A stretch of DNA of 64,000 bases from Thiomicrorhabdus sp. (GCF_963662555.1 NZ_OY759719.1:1198985-1262984); one strand, 5' to 3'. Shown: positions 25,890-35,364, counted from the first letter of the stretch. Program-made: numbers and translations. The notes: a model not told the origin generated them from the letters alone.

Positions 25890-27509
25890 ATGAGTCAGCC
25901 AAGATTTAACGGTAAAACGGTGTTGGATATTGCTGAGTTTTTAAGCAAAGCTTCAGCGTATTTTGAATTTACCAGGCCTGGTAAATTTGATTTACAAAAT
26001 TCACAAAACAGTATTATCAATATCTCGTTAGATTCGAGACAGATCACTCAAAATGATTTGTTTTTTGCAGTACAAGGTGAAACTAGGCACGGTATTGATT
26101 TCTTAGCCAATGTTTTAGATAAATTACCAGGCCTGGTAATTTGCGATAGAGAATTAACAGAACAAGAGAACACACTATTACATGAAAGTGATTCAATTTG
26201 TGAAGTTTGGATTGTTGAAGATATAAGTCAGTTTATTGGTGATTTTGCTTCATGGTTTTATAACTATCCTAGTCAAAATATTAAAGTGGTAGGTATCACT
26301 GGCACCAACGGTAAAACATCCACCGCGTTTTATACTGGGCAATTGCTAAAAAGTTTTGGCAAAAAAGTCGCTTTAATAGGTACGTTAGGCAATGGGCCAA
26401 TTGATGCCATACAGCAATCTACCAACACCACGCCAGAAAGTGTGACGGTGCATCGTTTATTGCATGAGTTTTATCAACAAGGTGTTGAGTGGGTCATTAT
26501 GGAGGTCTCATCTCACGGTTTGTGTTTAGGACGTATTCAAGGCGTGTCTTTTCAAACTGTGGCTCTTACTCAGGTGACTCGTGATCATATTGATTTTCAT
26601 GGCACGGAAGAGGCTTACCAACAAGCAAAAGCCAAATTGTTTAGCGATTATAAAACTCAAAACCAAGTACTCAATATGGATGATTCATTGGGTGAGCAAT
26701 TATGTGTCGATGCTAAAGCTAATCATGAAACAGGTGTTTGGTGTTATAACGCCAATGCAGAAAATTTAGATCGCTCAGCTGATTTAGTCTGCACAGAGAG
26801 TCATTTAAATCCTGAAGGTATTGTTTTTGATGCTCAGTTAAAAGAGCAAGCCTCAGTTAAAGGTGTTCAATTACCATTAATGGGATTGTTTAATTTAGAA
26901 AATGTTTTTTGTGCCTGCTCGATTTTATTGGTAAATGATTTCAATGCAAAACAGCTATTTAATCATTTAAGCACTCTCACATCAGTTGCCGGGCGTATGC
27001 AAATATTGGCTAAGTCAACTGAGTCAACCAAGTCACCAACCATTATTTTAGATTTTGCCCATACGCCCGATGCTTTACAGCAAATTTTAATGGCGATTAA
27101 GGCTCATCTAAAAGATTCTGCGGGCAAACTTACGGTGGTGTTTGGTTGTGGCGGTAACCGTGATCAAGGTAAGCGACCTTTAATGGGAAAAATTGCAGAA
27201 AACTTAGCGGATAAGGTGATGTTAACCAGTGATAATCCGCGTGATGAAGAGCCGCAACAGATTTTGCTAGATATAGTAAACGGCCTTAGCCAGCCACAAA
27301 AAGCGGCAAAAGAATTGGATAGACAACAAGCGATTTTAAGCGTTTTAAACAGTGTAACTGCAGACGATATTGTGGTTATTGCGGGTAAAGGGCATGAAAA
27401 CTATCAAGAGATTAAAGGTCAAAAAATCTCATACAGTGATGCCAATGTCGTAAATGGCTGGCTCAATACATTGCAACGTAAAACAGGCAAAGAGCCAAAA
27501 ACTTTATGA
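25890..27509 (+). CDS. murE: UDP-MurNAc-tripeptide synthetase (meso-DAP adding)
   Basis: The 539-residue Mur ligase adds the third amino acid to the peptidoglycan precursor in the cytoplasm. The ATP loop is VVGITGTNGKTSTAF. The substrate-selecting motif DNPRDEEP identifies a meso-diaminopimelate enzyme. ATG 25890 is preferred to a TTG six bases earlier. A six-codon frame starting at 25873 overlaps this ATG (ATGA). Two exact palindrome copies occur in the first 250 bases, and they encode TRPGK and LPGLV. The 3' end overlaps the nominal murF frame by ATGA. Confidence 0.95.
   Translation: MSQPRFNGKTVLDIAEFLSKASAYFEFTRPGKFDLQNSQNSIINISLDSRQITQNDLFFAVQGETRHGIDFLANVLDKLPGLVICDRELTEQENTLLHESDSICEVWIVEDISQFIGDFASWFYNYPSQNIKVVGITGTNGKTSTAFYTGQLLKSFGKKVALIGTLGNGPIDAIQQSTNTTPESVTVHRLLHEFYQQGVEWVIMEVSSHGLCLGRIQGVSFQTVALTQVTRDHIDFHGTEEAYQQAKAKLFSDYKTQNQVLNMDDSLGEQLCVDAKANHETGVWCYNANAENLDRSADLVCTESHLNPEGIVFDAQLKEQASVKGVQLPLMGLFNLENVFCACSILLVNDFNAKQLFNHLSTLTSVAGRMQILAKSTESTKSPTIILDFAHTPDALQQILMAIKAHLKDSAGKLTVVFGCGGNRDQGKRPLMGKIAENLADKVMLTSDNPRDEEPQQILLDIVNGLSQPQKAAKELDRQQAILSVLNSVTADDIVVIAGKGHENYQEIKGQKISYSDANVVNGWLNTLQRKTGKEPKTL
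25971..25982. repeat. 12-bp palindrome ACCAGGCCTGGT, copy 5
   Basis: Exact copy in murE, read as Thr-Arg-Pro-Gly. The flanks extend the symmetry to AAATTTACC...GGTAAATTT. Confidence 0.95.
26126..26137. repeat. 12-bp palindrome ACCAGGCCTGGT, copy 6
   Basis: Exact copy in murE only 155 bases after copy 5, but in a different reading frame (Leu-Pro-Gly-Leu-Val). Confidence 0.95.
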
Positions 27510-27619
27510 GCCTAAAAAACAGTAAGCATCCAGAAAACGCCGAGCAACTGGTGGCAACTTTACAAGCACAAATAGATACGAATAGTGATGCAGGTCCTTA
27601 CAAACAAAAGGAATTGAAT

Positions 27620-29086
27620 ATGTTTTCTTGGACGTTAGAACAACTTTGCGAAAGTACTGATGGCGATAGAATTGGGCCTATTTCAGATTTAGTAGAATTT
27701 ACCTCTATTAGTACCGATACCCGAACTCTAGAACCGGGAGCTTTATATATTGCCATTAAAGGTGAAAACTTTGATGGCCATGATTTTATTGATAAAGCGG
27801 TTCAACAAGGTGCGGTTGCAGTTTTAGTCTCTGAAGATGTTGAGAGTATTGTGCCAGGTGTACAAGTAGACGACACTCGAATCGCATTGGGGGCTTTTGC
27901 TCGCTGGCATCGTTTGCAAATGCCAGTTAAAACCTTGATTGCCGTAACGGGCAGTAATGGTAAAACCACGACTAAAACTCTATTACAAAATATCTTTAGT
28001 CGCGTCGGCAGTACCTTGGCGACATTTGGTAATTTAAACAATGACTTAGGTGTTCCAAGAACCTTATTAAATTTACGCCCTGAACACGAGTTTGCCATTA
28101 TTGAAATGGGAGCGAATCATTTACATGAAATTCGCTATTTAACCCATTTAGCCTTGCCGGATATCGCTCTGCTGAATAATGCATCAGGAGCCCACCTAGA
28201 AGGGTTTGGCAGTTTACAAGGTATTATCAATACCAAGGGTGAAATTTTTGAAGGGCTGAATAAAATACCTGGTCGTAAACCGGGTACCGCCATCATTAAT
28301 ACAGATTCACCAGGGTATGAAGATTGGTTAACCAGCTTAGAGAATTTAGGCGTTCAAAATATTATCTCTTTTGGTACTAAAGAGACCGCTAAAATCAAGG
28401 TATCTGACTTTGAAGTCGTTAATACCGAAAAGGTTAACTTAGAAGAAACGAACGTAGAAGTGAATAATGAAAAAGTCTCGGCAATCAGTTTTAGATTAGT
28501 GGTGAATGTTTTAGAGATAAAAGCGGCAAGTTATTCGGTTGAAATGCCTGTATTGGGCTTTCATAACGCGATGAATGCAGCGGGTTGTTTAGCGGTTGCC
28601 TTGGCGGCTGGGTTAAAGTGGAACCAGATTCAACCAGGCCTGGTAAGTTTTACAGGGGTTTCTGGAAGATTACAAAAAACCAGAATAAGTAATGGTTGGT
28701 TAATCGATGACAGTTATAATGCCAACCCAGAATCCGTTAAGGCAGGAATTGATGCCTTAGTCTCTTTACCAGGCCAGGCAACTCTGTGTCTGGGAGCAAT
28801 GGCGGAAATTGGCGAAACCTCTCAACAGGCACATCAGGATATTGCTGAATATGCTAAAAAAAGAGGGGTTAAAAACCTCTATGTTTATGGTCAAGATACC
28901 AAGACAATGCCACAGGTATTTGGAGAAAACGCATTTTACTTTGAAACACACGATCTACTCGCACAATCGTTATTAAAAGAGTTGCACGATTGTGAAGAAC
29001 AAAAACAAACAATGAACGTTTTGGTGAAAGGTTCTAGAAGTGCCAAGATGGAAAAAGTGGTTGAACAGGTGCTAGCGGCACAATAG
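27620..29086 (+). CDS. murF: UDP-MurNAc-tripeptide--D-Ala-D-Ala ligase
   Basis: This Mur ligase completes the pentapeptide precursor. The ATP loop is AVTGSNGKTTTKTLL, with later IIEMGANHLHEI and DDSYNANPESVKAG typical of MurF. The frame is open from an ATG at 27506 that overlaps the murE stop, but the ATG at 27620 has a much better ribosome site (AAAGGAATTGAAT). It also begins MFSWTLEQL, matching the usual MurF start, giving 488 residues. The 38-residue upstream extension may be an untranslated or alternative N-terminus. An exact palindrome copy at 28633 encodes QPGLV. Confidence 0.93.
   Translation: MFSWTLEQLCESTDGDRIGPISDLVEFTSISTDTRTLEPGALYIAIKGENFDGHDFIDKAVQQGAVAVLVSEDVESIVPGVQVDDTRIALGAFARWHRLQMPVKTLIAVTGSNGKTTTKTLLQNIFSRVGSTLATFGNLNNDLGVPRTLLNLRPEHEFAIIEMGANHLHEIRYLTHLALPDIALLNNASGAHLEGFGSLQGIINTKGEIFEGLNKIPGRKPGTAIINTDSPGYEDWLTSLENLGVQNIISFGTKETAKIKVSDFEVVNTEKVNLEETNVEVNNEKVSAISFRLVVNVLEIKAASYSVEMPVLGFHNAMNAAGCLAVALAAGLKWNQIQPGLVSFTGVSGRLQKTRISNGWLIDDSYNANPESVKAGIDALVSLPGQATLCLGAMAEIGETSQQAHQDIAEYAKKRGVKNLYVYGQDTKTMPQVFGENAFYFETHDLLAQSLLKELHDCEEQKQTMNVLVKGSRSAKMEKVVEQVLAAQ
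28633..28644. repeat. 12-bp palindrome ACCAGGCCTGGT, copy 7
   Basis: Exact copy in murF, read as Gln-Pro-Gly-Leu-Val. Confidence 0.95.
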
Positions 29087-29181
29087 TGAAAATCACCATA
29101 GCAAAAACATAATGACTCGTGCATAAAATACAGATGCATCAAATGCAAGCTCATAGATGACAAAGCAAAGGGAATAGCAAT

Positions 29182-30264
29182 ATGCTTATTTATTTAACAG
29201 AATATTTACAACAATATATCTCAGGTTTTGGTGTGTTTAGCTACATCACCATGCGAGCCATAATGAGTGTATTAACTGCTTTGATTTTGTCATTTATGGT
29301 CGGCCCAGCCATGATTCGTTGGTTAACACGATTAAAAGTGGGGCAAGCGATTCGTCAAGATGGCCCACAAACCCACTTAATCAAAGCTGGTACACCGACA
29401 ATGGGTGGCACCATGATCCTGTTTTCTGTTGCCATGGCCGTGATTTTATGGGGTAACTTAACTAACCACTATTTATTGGTTGTAACTTTATCAATGCTTG
29501 GTTTTGGGGTTATTGGCTTTATTGATGATTATAAAAAAGTGGTTTACAAAGACCCAAATGGAATGCGTGCTCGTACTAAATATTTATGGCAGTCTATTAT
29601 TGGTTTTGCAACCGCTTACGCTCTATTTGCTTTGGCCACGGTTCCCGCCGAAAGTGATTTATTAATTCCTTATATGAAAGATACGGTTATTCACCTAGGT
29701 GCCTGGACCATTGTATTAAGTTATTTTGTGATTGTGGGTACCTCAAATGCGGTGAATTTAACTGATGGATTAGACGGTTTGGCGATTATGCCAACGGTTA
29801 TGATTTCTGGTGCTTTAGGGGTGTTTGCTTATTTGTCAGGTCATGTCTATTTTTCTGCTTACTTAAATATTCCTTATATACCTGGTGTAGGGGAGTTAAC
29901 CATTTTAGCCGCCGCCTTAGTAGGAGCAGGTTTAGGGTTTTTATGGTTCAACGCACATCCCGCCCAAGTGTTTATGGGTGATGTAGGTTCATTAGCGATA
30001 GGTGCTGTTTTAGGCGGTATGGCTGTTGCGGTAAAACAAGAGTTAGTGTTATTTATTATGGGTGGGATTTTTGTAGCTGAAACCGTATCGGTTATTTTGC
30101 AAGTAGGCTCATTTAAATTACGCGGCAAACGTATCTTTTTAATGGCTCCGCTGCATCATCACTATGAACAAAAGGGCTGGCATGAGTCACAAGTTATCGT
30201 GCGTTTTTGGGTAATTACCATTATTTTAGTATTGATTGGATTAGCGAGTTTAAAACTGCGTTAA
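29182..30264 (+). CDS. mraY: Phospho-N-acetylmuramoyl-pentapeptide transferase
   Basis: The 360-residue polytopic membrane enzyme makes lipid I from UDP-MurNAc-pentapeptide and undecaprenyl phosphate. About ten transmembrane segments carry the family motifs: [29 protein letters not shown] (catalytic aspartates) and [13 protein letters not shown]. The length equals that of E. coli MraY (360). An AAAGGGAATAGCAAT ribosome site precedes the ATG. It lies in the standard place between murF and murD. Confidence 0.97.
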   Translation: MLIYLTEYLQQYISGFGVFSYITMRAIMSVLTALILSFMVGPAMIRWLTRLKVGQAIRQDGPQTHLIKAGTPTMGGTMILFSVAMAVILWGNLTNHYLLVVTLSMLGFGVIGFIDDYKKVVYKDPNGMRARTKYLWQSIIGFATAYALFALATVPAESDLLIPYMKDTVIHLGAWTIVLSYFVIVGTSNAVNLTDGLDGLAIMPTVMISGALGVFAYLSGHVYFSAYLNIPYIPGVGELTILAAALVGAGLGFLWFNAHPAQVFMGDVGSLAIGAVLGGMAVAVKQELVLFIMGGIFVAETVSVILQVGSFKLRGKRIFLMAPLHHHYEQKGWHESQVIVRFWVITIILVLIGLASLKLR

Positions 30265-30297
30265 TAGAAAAATATCAGCTTATAGAGAGTTTTGTAG

Positions 30298-31710
30298 ATG
30301 TATTTAGTAGCCGGCTTAGGGGTAACAGGTCAATCGGTATTGCGTTATTTTCAAACGCAGGGTGAGCCTTGTTTAGCATTTGATACCCGAGTAGATTTTG
30401 ATGTGTCAGAGCTGCAAAAACAGTTTCCAGAGGTGCAATTTGCATTAGGTGAAATTCCAAATTCTTGGCTTAAGAAATTTGAGTTTGTTGTTCTTAGCCC
30501 TGGCATTGCAAAATCTGAGCCTTGGGTAACAGCACTGCAAAAAATCGAAAAACAGATTATTGGTGATATTGAGCTATTTTCGCGAGCTGTTGGGGTTCCT
30601 GTCATTGCTATTACAGGCTCAAATGGTAAAAGTACGGTCACTACGCTAACCGGTCTAGTGTTGCAAGAGGCAGGATATAGCGTTGGAGTAGGCGGTAATA
30701 TTGGACAACCCGCTCTTGATTTATTAATTGATGATAATGAATATGACGTTTATGTTCTTGAGTTATCAAGTTTTCAGTTAGAGACAACCTATTCATTAGC
30801 AACCATTTCTGCCACGGTGCTTAATATTTCTGAAGATCATATGGATCGTTATCAAGCTATTGAAGACTATATCCATGCAAAAACCAAAGTGTTTGCAGAA
30901 ACAGATTTAGCGGTTATTCCAAAAGATTCTGGGCTTGAAGCCTTGATTCACAACGGGGATGTTGCCCGTTTTTGTTTGCAAGACGGCTGTATTGAAAGCG
31001 ATATGGATTATGGCGTGATTTATCAAAATAACCAGGCCTGGTTAGGTCATGGAGCCCATCCACAAGTGCCCGTTTCTTGTATGAAAATGCAAGGTATGCA
31101 CCATCAGTTAAATGCGTTAGCCATGCTTGCTCTATGCCGACCTTTTAATGTAGAAAACCAGCATTTTGAAAACGTCTTAAGCTCTTTTTCAGGTCTGCCA
31201 CATAGAACAGAATTGGTTGAAGTTGCTCATCATATTAGTTGGGTGAATGATTCAAAAGGCACTAATGTTGGAGCAACAGTTACCGCGATTCAAAGTATTG
31301 GTGAACAGGCAAGACAGGCAAAAGGCCAACTAATTTTGATTGCCGGTGGTGTAGGAAAAGACGCAGATTTTTCTGGCCTAAAACAGCCTGTTGAAACCTA
31401 TTGTAAACAAGTGATTTTACTTGGCAGAGACCAAGATATTATTGCTAACGCTATCAGCAAAGCGGGGCAGTATTCAGTTAATGATGTACAAATAACTAAA
31501 GTAGAAGATTTAGCCTCAGCAGTGGCCATTGCGTTAGAAAATGCCGTACCAAATGATTATGTTTTATTCTCTCCAGCGTGTGCCAGTTTTGACCAATATG
31601 CTAATTACGTTAAACGCGGTGAGCATTTTGTTGAGTTAGTGCACCAAGCCTGTAATGTTATACATATTAATGAACAGGTGGAGATTAATGAACAAGCTGA
31701 TATTAATTAA
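30298..31710 (+). CDS. murD: UDP-MurNAc-L-alanine--D-glutamate ligase
   Basis: The 470-residue ligase adds D-glutamate to the precursor. It has the N-terminal UDP-binding VAGLGVTGQSV, the ATP loop AITGSNGKSTVTTLTG, and LNISEDHMDRY. The extreme C-terminus is odd: a six-residue repeat (INEQVE, INEQAD, IN) from an 18-bp tandem repeat, likely a recent slippage extension after the usual end. An exact palindrome at 31031 encodes NQAWL. Confidence 0.95.
   Translation: MYLVAGLGVTGQSVLRYFQTQGEPCLAFDTRVDFDVSELQKQFPEVQFALGEIPNSWLKKFEFVVLSPGIAKSEPWVTALQKIEKQIIGDIELFSRAVGVPVIAITGSNGKSTVTTLTGLVLQEAGYSVGVGGNIGQPALDLLIDDNEYDVYVLELSSFQLETTYSLATISATVLNISEDHMDRYQAIEDYIHAKTKVFAETDLAVIPKDSGLEALIHNGDVARFCLQDGCIESDMDYGVIYQNNQAWLGHGAHPQVPVSCMKMQGMHHQLNALAMLALCRPFNVENQHFENVLSSFSGLPHRTELVEVAHHISWVNDSKGTNVGATVTAIQSIGEQARQAKGQLILIAGGVGKDADFSGLKQPVETYCKQVILLGRDQDIIANAISKAGQYSVNDVQITKVEDLASAVAIALENAVPNDYVLFSPACASFDQYANYVKRGEHFVELVHQACNVIHINEQVEINEQADIN
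31031..31042. repeat. 12-bp palindrome ACCAGGCCTGGT, copy 8
   Basis: Exact copy in murD in the third possible frame, read as Asn-Gln-Ala-Trp-Leu. Confidence 0.95.
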
Positions 31711-31743
31711 ACAAATATTAACTAAACAAATATTAACTAAACA
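31665..31743. repeat. Tandem repeats at the murD 3' end
   Basis: Two 18-bp units (ATTAATGAACARGYKGAK) end the murD frame. They are followed by three 15-bp units of ATATTAAYTAAACAA across and beyond the stop codon. Both share the ATTAA core and probably arose by successive slippage. Confidence 0.75.
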
Positions 31744-31749
31744 AGAATT

Positions 31750-31761
31750 ACCAGGCCTGGT
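31750..31761. repeat. 12-bp palindrome ACCAGGCCTGGT, copy 9
   Basis: Exact intergenic copy between murD and ftsW, 19 bases before the ftsW ATG. It could form a hairpin close to the ftsW ribosome site. Confidence 0.95.
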
Positions 31762-31780
31762 AAAAGAGTAAATAACACCT

Positions 31781-33025
31781 ATGAAAGCCTTTATTCACAA
31801 TTTACAACAGCAAAATAAAGCGTGGCCAATGGATTTTTGGCTATTAGGTTTTGTCGTAATATTGGCAGTAACGGGTCTAACCATGGTGGCCTCTAGCTCG
31901 GTAGCGATAAGTCAAACGCGCTTTGGAAACCCAGATCACTATTTTATAAGACAGCTGATGTCTATGGGTTTAGGTGCGGTAGCCGCATATATCTTTTTTC
32001 AAATTCCACTGGCTTTTTGGGAGAAACATCGCGGTAAAATCTTTTTGCTTGCCATTTTTTTACTGGTAGCGGTTTTATTAGTTGGACGTGAAATCAACGG
32101 GAGTAAACGTTGGTTACCACTTGTCTTTATGAACTTTCAGCCATCTGAATTTATGAAATTGGCCATCGTGCTTTTTATGGCTGGTTACTTAGATCGTCAC
32201 TCTTCAGCAGTTAAAGAAGAGTTTAGTGCGGTTATTCGTTTAGCTTTGCCATTTGGTTTAATGGCCATATTACTGTTAATGGAGCCTGATTACGGAAGCA
32301 CCTTTGTAATTGCGGTCATTATTACGGGTATGTTGTTAATTGCAGGTGCTCCGTGGCGTTATTTTGTGCTAACGGTTTTACCTATGGTTACTATCTTAGT
32401 CGCTTTGGTTGTCACCTCCAAATACCGAATGGCCAGGGTAAGTAGCTTTTTGGATCCCTGGCAAGATCCATTTGGAGCAGGTTATCAATTAACTCAAGCC
32501 TTAATTGCTTCTGGTAGTGGCGAATGGTTTGGTGCCGGACTTGGAGCCAGCGTGCAAAAACTGCTTTATTTACCTGATGCACATACGGATTTTTTGTTTT
32601 CTATTTTTGCTGAAGAATTTGGTTTTGTTGGCGTGATATTTTTGGTAATACTGTATTTAAGTATTTTATATCGCTTATTCCGAATTGGTCGAAAAGGCAT
32701 TGAAGCCAACCATTTCTTTGGCGGTATGGTGGCTTATGGTATTGGGATTTGGATTATTTTGCAGGCTGGCATCAATATGGGGGTTAATCTTGGGGCCTTT
32801 CCAACCAAAGGTTTAACCTTACCTTTTATGAGTTATGGTGGCAGTAGTGTGTTGTTGCTTAGTATCGCTTTGGCAGTGGTGTTTAGAGTAGATTATGAAA
32901 CGCGTTATCATCCAAGAGAGCCAAAAGAAGAGGTTGAAGATGAAAATGAAACCGAACAGCCAAAACAGAACCATCGTAAAAGCAGACGCAAAGTCTCACC
33001 ATCACGCGGTATAGCAGGTAGTTAA
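31781..33025 (+). CDS. ftsW: Lipid II polymerase / division protein FtsW
   Basis: The 414-residue SEDS-family membrane glycosyltransferase works with FtsI in septal wall synthesis. About ten transmembrane segments are visible. Family signatures include VASSSVAIS near the start, MNFQPSEFMKLAIVL and MSYGGSSVLLLSIAL. The C-terminal 45 residues are charged and cytoplasmic (EEVEDENETEQPKQN then KSRRKVSPS). It lies next to murG as in standard dcw clusters. Confidence 0.95.
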   Translation: MKAFIHNLQQQNKAWPMDFWLLGFVVILAVTGLTMVASSSVAISQTRFGNPDHYFIRQLMSMGLGAVAAYIFFQIPLAFWEKHRGKIFLLAIFLLVAVLLVGREINGSKRWLPLVFMNFQPSEFMKLAIVLFMAGYLDRHSSAVKEEFSAVIRLALPFGLMAILLLMEPDYGSTFVIAVIITGMLLIAGAPWRYFVLTVLPMVTILVALVVTSKYRMARVSSFLDPWQDPFGAGYQLTQALIASGSGEWFGAGLGASVQKLLYLPDAHTDFLFSIFAEEFGFVGVIFLVILYLSILYRLFRIGRKGIEANHFFGGMVAYGIGIWIILQAGINMGVNLGAFPTKGLTLPFMSYGGSSVLLLSIALAVVFRVDYETRYHPREPKEEVEDENETEQPKQNHRKSRRKVSPSRGIAGS

Positions 33026-33208
33026 GTTTAGGCTTAATCATTTGCTGAACGACATGACGTTAAAGTGAAATCAAAACATGCATCAAAATATGTGTTATTC
33101 AGTCTTTATAAATTCAAATTTGAGTTAGCAACGGTAAACTTAAATTGAGCAGATTTTAATCCATTAAATTCCTTAAATTTCATCTCAAAATATTAATAGA
33201 AGATGTAT

Positions 33209-34276
33209 ATGACAAAAACAAAAAAAGTATTAATTATGGCAGGCGGTACTGGCGGACATGTTTTTCCAGGTATTGCTCTGGCACAAGCTCTACAAGAAAA
33301 AAATATTGAGGTCGTTTGGTTAGGAACAGAAGGTGGAATGGAAGCCACCTGGGTTAACAATGCCCAAATACCTTTATTTACTATTTCAATTAAAGGACTA
33401 AGAGGCAATGGCTTAATAGGCTGGTTAAAGGCTCCTATTAATGTTACCAAGGCTTGGCTACAAGCAAAATCATTGATAAAAAACATTCAGCCAGACTTAG
33501 TGTTAGGTATGGGTGGTTTTGTCTGTGGGCCAGGAGGCATGGCAGCTAAATGGTTAGGTATTCCTCTAGTGATTCACGAGCAAAATGCCATTCCTGGATT
33601 AACCAATAAGTTATTGGCCCCATTTGCCAAATTAGTCATTACCGCGTTTCCACAAAAAAAAATAACAGGTAAAAAGGTTATTAATATTGGTAACCCTGTT
33701 AGAGCGGGCCTAGAAGAGATTGACGTGGTAGAGAATACACAGCCATGCCACTTGTTGGTTTTAGGTGGTAGCCGTGGGGCTTTAGCTTTAAATGTAACTT
33801 TGCCTAAAGCTTTGGCTTTAATGGATGAATCAATTCGCCCAGTAGTTAAACACCAAACGGGTGAAAAGACTTTGCAACAAGCTAAACAAGCTTATGCCGA
33901 TGCTGGGGTGCAAGCGGATGTTGTACCGTTTATAGATAATATGCTATTGGCTTATGCCAGTGCTGATATGCTGTTATGCCGTTCAGGTGCTTTAACAGTG
34001 AGTGAATTAATGGCCTCAGCAAGACCCGCGATTATGGTGCCATACCCCCATGCAGTAGATGACCATCAAACCGCAAATGCTCAAGCGCTGGTTGATCTTG
34101 ATGGTGGTGAAATCATTCAGCAAAATCAGCTAACGCCAGAGGTTTTGGCCGCGGCATTAACTATTTGGTGTGAACAGCCGGAAAAACGGGTTGCTGCCTC
34201 AATGAATATTCGTTATCAAGCAAAGACTCAAGCAACAGAAAAGATTGTTGAGCAATTACTTAATATTTTGAGTTAA
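33209..34276 (+). CDS. murG: Undecaprenyl-PP-MurNAc-pentapeptide GlcNAc transferase
   Basis: The 355-residue peripheral membrane enzyme converts lipid I to lipid II. It has IMAGGTGGHVFPG at the N-terminus, VIHEQNAIPG, GGSRGALALN, and the UDP-GlcNAc pocket CRSGALTVSELMA. The ATG at 33209 has an AGAAG ribosome site at good distance; an ATG six bases earlier is also open. It is the last gene of the first dcw block. Its normal neighbours murC and murB do not follow. Confidence 0.96.
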   Translation: MTKTKKVLIMAGGTGGHVFPGIALAQALQEKNIEVVWLGTEGGMEATWVNNAQIPLFTISIKGLRGNGLIGWLKAPINVTKAWLQAKSLIKNIQPDLVLGMGGFVCGPGGMAAKWLGIPLVIHEQNAIPGLTNKLLAPFAKLVITAFPQKKITGKKVINIGNPVRAGLEEIDVVENTQPCHLLVLGGSRGALALNVTLPKALALMDESIRPVVKHQTGEKTLQQAKQAYADAGVQADVVPFIDNMLLAYASADMLLCRSGALTVSELMASARPAIMVPYPHAVDDHQTANAQALVDLDGGEIIQQNQLTPEVLAAALTIWCEQPEKRVAASMNIRYQAKTQATEKIVEQLLNILS

Positions 34277-34399
34277 GCAATAATTCAAACAATAAGTTAA
34301 TTAGTTAGTTGATTAAGTTAGTAAGCAATTAATTATTTAAATAATAAGTTAAATACACACAAAATAAAGCGTCGTTAGAAAACGAACAGGGCTAAAGAA

Positions 34400-35179
34400 A
34401 TGAAAGGTTTAAAGAATAAACGTATTTTAATTACAGGAGCATCAAGCGGAATAGGGGCTGGAATGGCAAAAGTTTTGGCTCGTGAAGGTTGCCAGTTAGT
34501 ATTACATTACAACCGTAATGTGTCTGGTATTCAAAATACCTTGCAAGAAGTTAAACAGCTTGGAGCCAAAGCCAAATTATTAAAATGCGACTTTAAAAAG
34601 CTCTCTAATTTGCCCGACTTTTTTAACCAGGCCTGGTCATTTTATGGTGGTTTAGATGGTTTGGTTAATAATGCAGGTATTGTCACCAAAAGTACGTCTT
34701 TAAATGACCCGCTAGGTGAACAATTTGCCGAGACGTTAACCGTTAATTTACAAGCACCGTATCAGTTAAGTACCGCTTTTGCCAAAGCTTGTATTGAAGC
34801 AAAACAGCCAGGTATTATTGTTAATAACAGCAGTATTCATGGTCAAGCAACCTGTGAATGGTTTTCTGCTTATTCGGCTTCAAAAATGGGGTTGGATGCA
34901 ATTACTAAAGTTCAGGCTGTTGAGTGGGGCAAACACGGAATTCGTGTTAATGGTTTAGCTCCAGGTGTCGTGCCGGTTGAACGTACCAATAAAATTTTGC
35001 ACGAACCTTCTATGGCAAAAAAATGGTGTGACCAAATGCCGGCTGGTCGTTATGGAACAGTTGAAGATATGGGCGAAGCAACCGCTTTTCTATTGTCTGA
35101 CTCGGCTAAATGGATGACAGGCTCAATTTTAACGATAGACGGCGGCTTAATTGCCCGTGGAAACTACCCTGTTCGTTAA
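34400..35179 (+). CDS. Short-chain dehydrogenase/reductase
   Basis: The 259-residue Rossmann-fold oxidoreductase is of the classical SDR type. It has the cofactor motif ITGASSGIGAGMA, the structural NNAG, catalytic serine in VNNSSIHG and YSASKMG (YxxxK), and the C-terminal RVNGLAPGVV and GSILTIDGG. It resembles glucose-1-dehydrogenase or ketoacyl-reductase-like SDRs; the substrate cannot be told. It follows murG by 123 AT-rich bases and opens the non-dcw block. An exact palindrome copy at 34626 encodes NQAWS. Confidence 0.85.
   Translation: MKGLKNKRILITGASSGIGAGMAKVLAREGCQLVLHYNRNVSGIQNTLQEVKQLGAKAKLLKCDFKKLSNLPDFFNQAWSFYGGLDGLVNNAGIVTKSTSLNDPLGEQFAETLTVNLQAPYQLSTAFAKACIEAKQPGIIVNNSSIHGQATCEWFSAYSASKMGLDAITKVQAVEWGKHGIRVNGLAPGVVPVERTNKILHEPSMAKKWCDQMPAGRYGTVEDMGEATAFLLSDSAKWMTGSILTIDGGLIARGNYPVR
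34626..34637. repeat. 12-bp palindrome ACCAGGCCTGGT, copy 10
   Basis: Exact copy in the SDR gene, read as Asn-Gln-Ala-Trp. Confidence 0.95.
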
Positions 35180-35218
35180 ACTCACTTTACATTAACGCCT
35201 CTACTAGTAACGCAACTC

Positions 35219-35238
35219 TAGGCCACATTTTTGGCCTA
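35219..35238 (+). terminator. Weak hairpin after the SDR gene
   Basis: TAGGCCA pairs with TGGCCTA around CATTTT. No T-run follows, so termination would be weak. Confidence 0.4.
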
Positions 35239-35309
35239 ATCATATCAAGCTTTCTATTAATGATTTCTAAATGCTAAGTATTAAAATTTTCGAATTCACT
35301 TCCTTTTTC

Positions 35310-35324
35310 TGGCACTTAATTTGC
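35310..35324 (+). promoter_or_regulatory. Sigma-54 (RpoN) promoter upstream of the chemoreceptor
   Basis: TGGCAC (35310-35315), five bases and TTGC (35321-35324) place GG and GC at the -24/-12 spacing of sigma-54 promoters, and a T follows the GC as in the consensus. The predicted start near 35336 leaves a leader of about 29 bases before the ATG at 35365. It is the only such match I noticed in an intergenic region of the window. Confidence 0.7.
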
Positions 35325-35364
35325 TAGCAAACTTCATTATGTGTCAATTAATTGAAGAGACTGT

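Noticed and set aside
27506..27619. Upstream ATG for murF giving a 38-residue extension
   Set aside because: The downstream ATG at 27620 has a far better ribosome site and matches the family N-terminus; kept only as an alternative.
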